DNA from: CAZPHI01 sp964586425
GTDB lineage: Bacteria > Bacillota > Clostridia > Lachnospirales > Lachnospiraceae
Direction: 5' to 3'
NCBI GenBank assembly: GCA_964586425.1
Contig: CAZPHI010000024.1
Location: forward strand, 1 to 31,312
DNA length: 31,312 nt
Both the position numbers and the translations under genes were made by a program. Every line of letters starts with the position of its first letter. Within the stretch, counting starts at the first letter, position 1. The notes under the pieces are model-generated. The model was not told the DNA's origin. It did no database searches and saw nothing but the letters and a program-made list of their open reading frames with translations. Positions 24,414 to 31,312 of the stretch are shown here, one piece after another.

Positions 24414-25355
24414 ATGAAAATATTAATTACATCAATTGGAAAAAGAGTCCAATTAATAAAACATCTAAAGACAAGATTTAATGTAATAGGCGTTGATGCT
24501 TCAATGAATAATGCTGCAAGAGAATTTACAGATAAGTTTTATCTGGTACATAGTATTGATGAGGCTGAATATGTAAGCGATATACTTGATATATGTGAGA
24601 AAGAACAGATAGATATTGTATTACCATTGTATGAAAGAGAATTTTTGCTTTTGTGTGATAATAGAAAATTAATAGAAGACAATGGAATAACAAAGCTTTT
24701 ATTGTGTGATGATAATATTATCAATATTTGCAACAACAAATTCAATACTTATGAATTCTTCAAAAAATACAATATAGCTACTCCACATTGTTACAGTGAG
24801 CATAAGAAATTCCCTGTTATTGTTAAACCAAGTGAAGGTATGCGTGGTTCTAACGTATATATAGCTAATGACAGGGTTGAATTAGCATTTTATGAGAATA
24901 GAGTTACTAATCCAATAGTTCAACATCTTATTGAAGGTGTAGAGTATTCTATAGATGTTCTATGTGATATGGATGGTGAGATAATATACGTCATCCCAAG
25001 AGAAAGAACAGAGGTAAGAGCCGGCGAAGTATCAAAGAGTGAGACAATTACATATGACAATCAGTTAGGAAAGATGCTTGTAGATTCAACTATTAATGTA
25101 ATTGAAAAGCTAAAACTTGAGGGCGCAGTACGAGGACCATTGACAGTACAGTGTTTTGTAACTTATGAAGATGAGATTATTTTTATTGAGATAGATTCGA
25201 GACTTGGCGGTGGTGTTCCACTTTCTTTTGAAGCAGGAGCAGATTATGCAGAAGTATTGGCTAATATGGTAAAAGGTATAAAATCAGAAACGAAGATAGG
25301 AAAGTATGATCATGTGTCTATGCTGAGATTTGATGATGCAGTTTACAAGAGGTGA
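24414..25355 (+). CDS. ATP-grasp family ligase
   Basis: A 313-residue protein starting after AAGGAG. Residues 1-100 form a Rossmann-like pre-ATP-grasp domain (MKILITSIGKRVQLIKHL, then ERE and CDD segments). Residues ~110-305 form the ATP-grasp fold: FPVIVKPSEGMRGSNVYI binds ATP, EYSIDVLCD and FIEIDSRLGGGVPLSFEAGA complete the metal-and-substrate site. Members join a carboxylate to an amine through an acyl phosphate and are often annotated as carbamoyl-phosphate-synthase-like; the substrates here are unknown. It lies 19 bp after the hydrogenase and two bases before the next gene, with which it is almost certainly co-transcribed. Confidence 0.87.
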   Translation: MKILITSIGKRVQLIKHLKTRFNVIGVDASMNNAAREFTDKFYLVHSIDEAEYVSDILDICEKEQIDIVLPLYEREFLLLCDNRKLIEDNGITKLLLCDDNIINICNNKFNTYEFFKKYNIATPHCYSEHKKFPVIVKPSEGMRGSNVYIANDRVELAFYENRVTNPIVQHLIEGVEYSIDVLCDMDGEIIYVIPRERTEVRAGEVSKSETITYDNQLGKMLVDSTINVIEKLKLEGAVRGPLTVQCFVTYEDEIIFIEIDSRLGGGVPLSFEAGADYAEVLANMVKGIKSETKIGKYDHVSMLRFDDAVYKR

Positions 25356-25357
25356 TT

Positions 25358-27034
25358 ATGATCTGGGATAGAAAAAGATTCAAGCGTGACGGAAAGAAAG
25401 CATTTTTGAAAAATTATGTAACAGCAGTATTCGTTACTTTTCTTATCGCATTTATGGTTGGTGAAAGCTCAGATTGCATTACAATCATTATGAAGTATGA
25501 TAATACTAAAGCACAGTTGAATAATGTAGTGAACACAGCAAAAAAATATTCGGATTTTGATGAACTTCGTTCAGTTATAAGAGATTTTAAAAATGGAGTT
25601 TGGTTTAATTCTGATGACGAACTTGAAGAGGAAAAATATCAATTTGATATTAATGAGAATGCTTCTACAGATGAGAAGGTGCGTCGAGAAGGAAAATTGT
25701 TTAGTGCAGCTTATTTTGATTCTGTAATTGAGACTGTTGCATCAGAGAACACATTGTTGTTAAGATTGTATAAAGCAAATAAGGAATTTATTGTTAATCA
25801 TAGAGTAATAACGGGTATAGGTATATGTATTGGTGCAATAATATTATATATGTATTATATATTTGTTGGTAATCTCTTAACTGTGGGCAAAAGAAGATAT
25901 TTTCTCGAGAATAGAATGGAAAAGGATCAGAAGACACCTTTTCAGGTTATTATTCATAGCTTCAGAAGTAATTATAGATTTAATGTTGTAAAAGTAATGT
26001 TTTTTAAGTCATTATATACATTCCTATGGTCATTCACAATAGTAGGAGTTATAATAAAAGGATACCAGTATAGAGTTATTCCATATATTCTTGCTGAAAA
26101 TAGTGGTATAGATGTTAAGGATGCTTTTGCATTATCAAAATCAATGACGAATGGATACAAGTGGGAATGGTTTAAGATGGATATGTCTTTTATTCTGTGG
26201 AATATTCTTAACCGATGTACATTTGGAGTTGCTGGATTATTCTTTGTTAGTCCATATATGTATGCAGCAGATGCGGAAGCCTATATCGCACTTAGAAATG
26301 AAGCAATTGAATTAAATAAGCAGTATTGGGAACACCTTTGTAATCCGTTGTTTAATGAAAAGGACGATGCATTCGCAGGGACTACATCGGAACTTTCAAT
26401 TAATGATATTCAACTATATCATGAGCATAAGATTAAATATCCAAAGCTTCATACAGATTATAATAGAACATATTCAATTTCTACATTAATTATTATGGGT
26501 ATAACATTCGCAGTTGGAGGATGGTGCTGGGAGGTCATTCTTCATATTGTTCAGACTGGTGAATTTGTTAATCGAGGAGTATTGAATGGACCATGGCTTC
26601 CAATATATGGATTTGGAGCGGTAGGTGTGCTTATATTCCTTAGAAGATGGTTTAATAATCCAGTTAAAACCTTCATATTAACTATGATTTTAGCTTCAAT
26701 TATTGAATATGCTACAAGCTGGTACCTGGAGATAGTTAACGGAGTAAGATGGTGGGATTATACAGGCTATTTTATGAATGTTAATGGTAGAATATGTCTG
26801 GAAGGAGCAGTGGTTTTCGGCGTTGCCGGATGTGCAACCGTATATCTGTTAGGACCACTTATTGCAGGCTCAATTGACAGAATTCCTAAAAAAATTAAAA
26901 TCGTATTGTGTGTTGTTCTTTTATCAGCATTTATTGGAGATTTTGTATACTCACACTTTTATCCTAATATGGGTAAGGGAATAACAACTGAGGAATATAA
27001 AAAGCTAAAGATGATGGATGAAAACAGAACCTAG
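25358..27034 (+). CDS. DUF975 - CmpB-type (PF06541) fused integral membrane protein
   Basis: ATG 25358 follows AGAGGTGAT, a near-perfect anti-16S match; an in-frame GTG six bases earlier lies inside that site. The 558-residue protein has an N-terminal part (~1-325) like DUF975 membrane proteins: GKRRYFLENR, a region of hydrophobic helices and FKMDMSFILWNILN. The C-terminal part (~365-550) matches the PF06541 putative ABC-transporter permease family: GGWCWEVILHIVQTGEFVNR, GPWLPIYGFGAVG, SWYLEIVNGVRWWDYT. About nine or ten membrane helices in all. No ATPase partner is adjacent, so permease activity is doubtful. It probably acts in the membrane together with the ATP-grasp enzyme just upstream. 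Confidence 0.8.
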   Translation: MIWDRKRFKRDGKKAFLKNYVTAVFVTFLIAFMVGESSDCITIIMKYDNTKAQLNNVVNTAKKYSDFDELRSVIRDFKNGVWFNSDDELEEEKYQFDINENASTDEKVRREGKLFSAAYFDSVIETVASENTLLLRLYKANKEFIVNHRVITGIGICIGAIILYMYYIFVGNLLTVGKRRYFLENRMEKDQKTPFQVIIHSFRSNYRFNVVKVMFFKSLYTFLWSFTIVGVIIKGYQYRVIPYILAENSGIDVKDAFALSKSMTNGYKWEWFKMDMSFILWNILNRCTFGVAGLFFVSPYMYAADAEAYIALRNEAIELNKQYWEHLCNPLFNEKDDAFAGTTSELSINDIQLYHEHKIKYPKLHTDYNRTYSISTLIIMGITFAVGGWCWEVILHIVQTGEFVNRGVLNGPWLPIYGFGAVGVLIFLRRWFNNPVKTFILTMILASIIEYATSWYLEIVNGVRWWDYTGYFMNVNGRICLEGAVVFGVAGCATVYLLGPLIAGSIDRIPKKIKIVLCVVLLSAFIGDFVYSHFYPNMGKGITTEEYKKLKMMDENRT

Positions 27035-27060
27035 TTAATGTCTTTGTTAGGAGGATTACT

Positions 27061-28146
27061 ATGGGTAATATTATTGATTATTTACGATGGAGAGGTGACC
27101 TTACTCTACATGTCTCAAAATTCAATAAAGTAGATAGTTTGATTCTTTCACAAATTTCATATATTCAGTTTGATAATCTGCCTGATTGTATAACAATCAG
27201 ACAGGCTAATGAACTGATTAAAAGTTCTAATAAGCCTGTTAATTCAGGCTTATTGTATTCTAAAGAGGATAAGCTATTACTTGAGTTATTAGCTGAAAGC
27301 CGTCGATTTGGTAATTTGATTATTAGCGACTACATAGATGTGGTTAATGAAGATGCAGAAGAACAGTTTAGCGCTGTAACGATACGAGTAGATGATAATA
27401 ATATATATATATCTTTTCGTGGAACTGATGATACATTGGTTGGCTGGAAAGAAGACCTCAATATGAGCTTTGCGGGGGTGGTACCGTGCCAAAAGGATGC
27501 ATTGCAATATCTAATTAATATAGCAGACAAATACCCTGAAGATAAAATTAGAATAGGAGGGCATTCAAAGGGTGGTAATATGGCAGTATATGCAGCAGCT
27601 TTTTGCAATGATGATATTAAGTGTCGCATTAGTGCTGTATATAATAACGATGGACCAGGCTTCTCGAAAGATATTATAAAGAGCCCGGGGTATAGAGCAA
27701 TTAAAAGAAAATGCAATACTTTTGTTCCACAGTCATCAATAGTAGGGATGTTATTGGAACATGAAGAGGAATATCTCGTTGTTAACAGTGTGCAAAATGG
27801 AATATTACAACATGATCCGTATTCATGGGATGTTCTTGGAACAGACTTTGTATATCTTAATGATGTCTCAAAGGAAAGTCATTATATTGACATGACGTTA
27901 AAGAATTGGATTTCAGAGCTTAGTGTTGAAGAAAAAAAGCATTTTATTGATGCCTTATATTCAATAATGTCAGTTACGGAAGCTAAGACTTTATTAGAGT
28001 TAAGCCGGGATGGATTCAAGAACGCAGGGTTAATGCTTAAAGGAATGACAAAGATAGAACCAGAGACAAAGAAAGTAATTACTAAAGTACTTAATGCCTT
28101 GATAAAGACTGCACATGATAATAAAAAGATGCTTAAAAGAAAATAG
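27061..28146 (+). CDS. Alpha/beta hydrolase, DUF2974 (Mbeg1-like)
   Basis: A 361-residue soluble protein starting after TAGGAGGATT. The N-terminus NIIDYLRWRGDLT is typical for the family. The alpha/beta-hydrolase core has YISFRGTDD (~117-124, oxyanion region as in lipases), the nucleophile elbow GGHSKGG (166-172, Ser169), YNNDGPGF, and later HDPYSWD with a candidate catalytic Asp/His. No signal peptide. Members are predicted lipases or esterases with unknown substrate. It follows the DUF975 gene by 26 bp and precedes the WYL regulator by 24 bp, which suggests one operon from 24414 or earlier to 29169. Confidence 0.85.
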   Translation: MGNIIDYLRWRGDLTLHVSKFNKVDSLILSQISYIQFDNLPDCITIRQANELIKSSNKPVNSGLLYSKEDKLLLELLAESRRFGNLIISDYIDVVNEDAEEQFSAVTIRVDDNNIYISFRGTDDTLVGWKEDLNMSFAGVVPCQKDALQYLINIADKYPEDKIRIGGHSKGGNMAVYAAAFCNDDIKCRISAVYNNDGPGFSKDIIKSPGYRAIKRKCNTFVPQSSIVGMLLEHEEEYLVVNSVQNGILQHDPYSWDVLGTDFVYLNDVSKESHYIDMTLKNWISELSVEEKKHFIDALYSIMSVTEAKTLLELSRDGFKNAGLMLKGMTKIEPETKKVITKVLNALIKTAHDNKKMLKRK

Positions 28147-28170
28147 AATATGCAAGGGGATGAAGATAGT

Positions 28171-29169
28171 ATGGCTAAATCATCAAAACAGAAATTAAAG
28201 ATATTATATCTGATTGACTATCTGAAGAATGAAACAGATGAAGAACATGGAGTTACAATCATGGATATGATTAACTATCTGAAATCATATGATATTCAGG
28301 CCGAGAGAAAAAGTTTGTATTCAGATATAGAGGAATTGGAGAATTATGGATATGATATTATAAGTTATAAGAAGGATAAACAGTGTCTTTATGCGCTTGT
28401 AAGCAGAGAGTTTGAGAATGCAGAGCTTAAGCTCCTTGTAGATGCAGTTAACGCATCCAAATTCATATCTAATAAGAAATCACGTGAGTTAGTTAAAAAA
28501 CTTGAGACATTTGTAAGTCGTTATGATGCAGTTAATCTAAAAAGACAGATTATTATCTCGGAAAATTCAAAGACCATCAATGAAAATGTTTTTTACAATG
28601 TGGATAATATCTACACTGCGATTCAAAAAAATAATAGAATTGCTTTTAAATATTACGAGTGGAACGAAAAAAAGCAGCTTGTACTTAGAGAGAATGGAGA
28701 TAAGTGCAATATAAGTCCATGGGCAATGATATGGGATAATGATAATTATTATATGATTGCATTCGATAATGAAGCTCAGATATTAAAACACTACAGAGTT
28801 GATAAGATGGGAGAAATTAAGATCCTTAGCCAAGAGAGAGAAGGCGGGGATGTATATGAAAAATCAGACACCATTAAGCATTCACAGGCTGTATTCAGTA
28901 TGTTTGCTGGTGAAAGAAAACATATAAAGCTGGTATGTGAAAAGAGTATACTGGGTGTTATCATTGATAAACTTGGTAATGGAATAATGATTGTGCCTCA
29001 AAAGAATGGGACTTTCCACATTAATGTAGATGTAGAAGTAAGTGCAATGTTCTATTCATGGTTGTTTGGATTAGGCAATACAGTTAAAATTGTAGAGCCT
29101 AAGGAGGTAGTGAGTGAGATGAAGGATAGATTAAAAAAAGCACTGAAGGCATATAATTCTATGGAATAA
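28171..29169 (+). CDS. WYL-domain transcriptional regulator
   Basis: ATG 28171 (MAKSSKQK) lies 11 bases after AAGGGG and gives 332 residues; an ATG at 28150 precedes this site. Residues 1-75 form a DeoR-like winged helix-turn-helix (KILYLIDYLKNETDEEHGVT, then RKSLYSDIEELENYGYDI). Residues ~145-215 form the WYL domain, with FKYYEWNEKKQLVLRENG and SPWAMIWDNDNYYMIAFD followed by KHYRVDKM. The last ~90 residues are the WCX extension. WYL regulators bind nucleotide-type or other ligands and control stress, defence or metabolic genes. No phage-defence genes are near, and the target genes cannot be read from sequence. Confidence 0.88.
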   Translation: MAKSSKQKLKILYLIDYLKNETDEEHGVTIMDMINYLKSYDIQAERKSLYSDIEELENYGYDIISYKKDKQCLYALVSREFENAELKLLVDAVNASKFISNKKSRELVKKLETFVSRYDAVNLKRQIIISENSKTINENVFYNVDNIYTAIQKNNRIAFKYYEWNEKKQLVLRENGDKCNISPWAMIWDNDNYYMIAFDNEAQILKHYRVDKMGEIKILSQEREGGDVYEKSDTIKHSQAVFSMFAGERKHIKLVCEKSILGVIIDKLGNGIMIVPQKNGTFHINVDVEVSAMFYSWLFGLGNTVKIVEPKEVVSEMKDRLKKALKAYNSME

Positions 29170-29181
29170 TAATTAAAAATG

Positions 29182-29203
29182 CTAGATTTTAACTAGATTT
29201 TAA
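29182..29203. repeat. Short tandem duplication (2 x 11 bp)
   Basis: CTAGATTTTAA occurs twice in a row in the intergenic stretch between the WYL gene and the small membrane protein. No clear role. TTTATTGG (29218-29225) and CCAATAAA (29280-29287) also form a distant 8-bp inverted pair here. Confidence 0.7.
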
Positions 29204-29306
29204 AATTCAAAGGGAGTTTTATTGGACACAAAAACATTCATAATGAAACCATAAGAACAAGGCATGCGAGACTGCGCAGCCAATAAAGAAAGGTATGGTA
29301 TGGATT

Positions 29307-29570
29307 ATGAATAAGAAAAAAATAAAGAATACAAGTAGAAAGAATATTAAGATGTTGGCAAGATTTATGGGGATGGTTCTGGTAAGTATTATATTAGTGA
29401 ATTTTGGAATAACAATGTTTTTAGGATTAATGGGTATAGAAATACTTAGATTAAAGAGTGCGTGTATTGTTTTAGTATTATCTATATTAATTGTTGTTGC
29501 ATCCTATGTAATGTATATTCTGAATAAATATTTGGAATTATATTCACGTACATATAAAACCAATCCCTAG
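29307..29570 (+). CDS. Small two-helix membrane protein of unknown function
   Basis: An 87-residue protein if started at ATG 29307; an ATG at 29295 would add four residues, but it lies only one base from AAAGG, whereas 29307 is 13 bases away, so the start is uncertain. The head is basic (NKKKIKNTSRKNIK). Two hydrophobic helices follow (~19-43, MGMVLVSIILVNFGITMFLG, and ~50-73, CIVLVLSILIVVASYVMYIL), ending in a polar tail. No family is recognised. It sits alone between the WYL gene and the convergent hisA. Confidence 0.55.
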   Translation: MNKKKIKNTSRKNIKMLARFMGMVLVSIILVNFGITMFLGLMGIEILRLKSACIVLVLSILIVVASYVMYILNKYLELYSRTYKTNP

Positions 29571-29583
29571 ATAAGTGGAATGC

Positions 29584-30363
29584 CTATTTGGTATTGCAGG
29601 CATTAATAACATCTGTGAATGACATTGAACCACCGAATATGTCAAGTGCACTACCAATGGTGACATCTAGATGATTCTTTCCTGCAGCACGAAGTGTCTC
29701 CAAATCATCAAAAGAGCCAACACCACCAGCATAGGTTATAGGTAGCTTATTCCATGAACCAAGCAGGGTTGCTAATGGGATTTCTATTCCGGAAGCTTTG
29801 CCTTCTACATCAACAGCGTGAATTAGGTATTCATCACAGTAAATCGATAATTTGTCTAGTAAATCAGTAGTAATAACGACATCTGTGAATGTTTGCCATC
29901 TATCGGTTACTATATAATATTGACCATCTTTTTTACGACAACTCAAGTCCAGAACAAGATGATCTTTACCGACTACATTATATATCTTCGCTAGATTATC
30001 ATAGTTAATAACGCCATTGCGGAATACATAAGAAGTTACAATAACATGTGAAGCACCTGCATTAATGTATTCCATGGCGTTGTCAGCTGTTATACCTCCA
30101 CCAACCATTAATCCTTGTGGATATGCTTTCAATGCTGATATGGCTTGTGCCTTAGTTGATTCATAATATGGTGAATCTTTACCATTAAGAAGAATAATAT
30201 GTCCACCAGTAATATTATTTTTTCTATAATATGATGCATAGAAAGCTGCGTCCTGTGTTGAGACAAAGTTCTCAGTTGCGGCATCATTAATATCTGTAAG
30301 ACTACCTCCGACAATTTGCTTTACCTGTCCGTTGTGTATGTCAATACAAGGTCTGAAATTCAT
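29584..30363 (-). CDS. hisA: HisA, eukaryote-like subfamily isomerase of histidine synthesis
   Basis: ATG 30363 is preceded by GGAGGG; an ATG 12 bases upstream overlaps that site. The 259-residue (beta/alpha)8 barrel starts with FRPCIDIHNGQVKQIVGG, has GGGITADNA and ASHVIVTSYVF in the middle, and YAGGVGSFDDLE and DVTIGSALDIFGG at the phosphate-binding C-terminal face. HisA isomerises ProFAR to PRFAR. The strand-one Asp (D in CIDIHNG) and the second Asp (D of HAVDVEGKASG) are in place. This sequence is closer in style to the fungal/plant HIS6-type enzymes than to the standard bacterial HisA. No other his gene is adjacent; it is co-oriented with truA, 24 bp downstream. Confidence 0.9.
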   Translation of the reverse strand: MNFRPCIDIHNGQVKQIVGGSLTDINDAATENFVSTQDAAFYASYYRKNNITGGHIILLNGKDSPYYESTKAQAISALKAYPQGLMVGGGITADNAMEYINAGASHVIVTSYVFRNGVINYDNLAKIYNVVGKDHLVLDLSCRKKDGQYYIVTDRWQTFTDVVITTDLLDKLSIYCDEYLIHAVDVEGKASGIEIPLATLLGSWNKLPITYAGGVGSFDDLETLRAAGKNHLDVTIGSALDIFGGSMSFTDVINACNTK

Positions 30364-30387
30364 AGTGCCCTCCATTATTTGATAATA

Positions 30388-31173
30388 TTATATGTCATAG
30401 TTTACTTTGCTTAAGAATAAACCTTTTGATTCAACAGTATACCCGGTATCCTGACGTGAACCAGTCTGCAATGCCGTAAGTATACTTGATGGTGTCCTTT
30501 TGTTAAGCCCGATTTCTATAAGTGTACCAGTAAGAATTCGGACCATATTGTATAGAAATCCATCACCACAATAATTAATTGCTATAAAGTCATGATGATG
30601 TATATTGCATATGTTAATTTCAATATTATAGATAGTCTTTATCGTATTGCGTCCGTCTTTCATAGTTGAGGCAAATGCTTTGAAGTCATGACGTCCTACA
30701 AGCAAGTCAACAGCATGTGTCATAGAGGATATATCAAGAGGCGTTGCTATGTGTGTAGAAAAGCGTCGACCGAATGCAGATGGAATACTGGCGTTATCTA
30801 TATAATAAGTATATTCTTTACTTATTGCGGATAATCGAGCATGAAAACCTGCTGGCATAAGTTGAATTGAATTAATGCGTATGCAATCAGGGAGAAGTCT
30901 GTTACAGCCAGCTGCCATGTTGTCGATTGGTAATTCTACTATACTTATATAGGTTATCATTTGATGTCTTGCATGAACACCTGCATCAGTGCGTCCGGAA
31001 GCACTAAGGTGAATTCGGTTATCATTATTAAAGTGCAATGTATCCGTGATGTATGTGTTAAGTGCTTTCTCTAATTCTACTTCAATTGAATTGCTGCCAT
31101 TTGTTTGGCGTTGCCATCCACTATAGGATGTCCCATCATATTGCAAATCAATTAGATAATTATAATGCTTCAA
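30388..31173 (-). CDS. truA: TruA, tRNA pseudouridine(38-40) synthase
   Basis: Start is TTG 31173, seven bases after GGAGG (31181-31185 on the plus strand), giving 261 residues. The N-terminal YLIDLQYDGTSYSGWQRQ and the catalytic loop ASGRTDAGVHARHQM, with the nucleophilic Asp in RTDAGVH, are definitive for TruA. HARLSAISKEYTYYI, DFKAFAST and GDGFLYNMVRILTGTLIEIG complete the fold. The enzyme converts uridines 38-40 of the tRNA anticodon stem to pseudouridine. It is the first gene of the minus-strand pair with hisA, beneath the right-hand repeat promoter. Confidence 0.96.
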   Translation of the reverse strand: MKHYNYLIDLQYDGTSYSGWQRQTNGSNSIEVELEKALNTYITDTLHFNNDNRIHLSASGRTDAGVHARHQMITYISIVELPIDNMAAGCNRLLPDCIRINSIQLMPAGFHARLSAISKEYTYYIDNASIPSAFGRRFSTHIATPLDISSMTHAVDLLVGRHDFKAFASTMKDGRNTIKTIYNIEINICNIHHHDFIAINYCGDGFLYNMVRILTGTLIEIGLNKRTPSSILTALQTGSRQDTGYTVESKGLFLSKVNYDI

Positions 31174-31228
31174 GTGAAAACCTCCGTTACTTAAGAACTA
31201 TCGTGATCGACATTCTCCATTCGTCAAA

Positions 31229-31244
31229 AGTGAGCAAGCTCGCT
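31229..31244. repeat. Near-palindrome in the truA leader
   Basis: AGTGAGC and GCTCGCT flank AA, giving seven pairs with one G-U. It lies between the predicted truA promoter and its start codon. A role in the transcript is possible but unproven; the left-hand repeat lacks it. Confidence 0.5.
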
Positions 31245-31261
31245 ATGGCTCTCTTACGCTT

Positions 31262-31270
31262 ATTGTACCA
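31262..31270 (-). promoter_or_regulatory. Extended -10 for truA-hisA within the repeat
   Basis: On the minus strand TGG is followed by TACAAT, again TGn plus -10, at the same position relative to the repeat as TATAAT on the left. Transcription would start about 85 bp before the TTG. Confidence 0.5.
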
Positions 31271-31312
31271 AGTCGCTAGCGCGACGGCTAGCCCCAGTTA
31301 CAATATTTCCAC
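31266..31312 (-). repeat. Right copy of 47-bp terminal inverted repeat
   Basis: The minus strand is identical to 9-55. Beyond the repeat the two flanks diverge except for the -10 hexamers (TATAAT left, TACAAT right). The sequence stops exactly at the outer end of this copy, as an assembly would at a repeat boundary. Confidence 0.9.

Noticed and set aside
29579..29605. AATGCCT/AGGCATT stem at the end of hisA
   Set aside because: No T-run follows on either strand, so it is not a convincing terminator.

Overview
The window is 31.3 kb of AT-rich, gene-dense DNA that looks like chromosome from an anaerobic low-GC Gram-positive bacterium, most likely Lachnospiraceae (inference). Supporting signs are rubrerythrin, a group B-type [FeFe]-hydrogenase, a CarD-family regulator, a DUF975/CmpB membrane protein, a DUF2974 hydrolase, a HisA of the eukaryote-like subfamily, GGDEF/EAL proteins, strong GGAGG ribosome sites and many intrinsic terminators. 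No rRNA, tRNA, CRISPR array, transposase or phage gene was seen. The two ends are a perfect 47-bp inverted repeat (9-55 and 31266-31312), GC-rich and rich in dyads. Each copy ends in an outward-reading extended -10 element, so the window probably stops at a dispersed repeat.

Layout. 80-3333 (+): a FeoB-associated Cys-rich small protein, a PatB/MalY-type C-S lyase and a GGDEF-EAL-GGDEF protein. 3366-3809 (-): a MerR-family regulator, convergent with the previous gene over a shared terminator hairpin and divergent from a CarD-family regulator (3984-4490). 4512-13914 (+): the centrepiece, a cobalamin riboswitch with a downstream terminator that governs four genes. These encode a very large surface protein with transcobalamin-like parts, a membrane-anchored DUF4430 protein, an EcfT/CbiQ permease and one polypeptide that fuses two ECF ATPases to an S component. 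A family 2 glycosyltransferase follows (13950-14870), tail to tail with a VanY-like D,D-carboxypeptidase lipoprotein (14867-15685, -).

15686-24394: a chemoreceptor, a 184-nt inverted-repeat region that may be a structured RNA, rubrerythrin, a PrsA/SurA-like membrane-anchored foldase, a GGDEF protein, an O-antigen-ligase-like membrane protein and the [FeFe]-hydrogenase. 24414-29570: an ATP-grasp ligase, a DUF975-CmpB fusion, a DUF2974 alpha/beta hydrolase, a WYL regulator and a small membrane protein. 29584-31173 (-): hisA (eukaryote-like) and truA, behind the right-hand repeat.

How the genes fit together. The riboswitch operon reads as a complete corrinoid capture-and-import system. A secreted protein carries DUF4430-type beta-domains and an alpha-barrel, the two folds that clamp B12 in animal transcobalamin and intrinsic factor. 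A membrane-tethered DUF4430 protein could pass the ligand on, and a two-protein ECF transporter could import it. Cobalamin bound to the leader RNA should stop transcription before the first gene. The other genes are mostly housekeeping or signalling (cyclic di-GMP, chemotaxis, oxidative stress, envelope) and give no sign of recent transfer.
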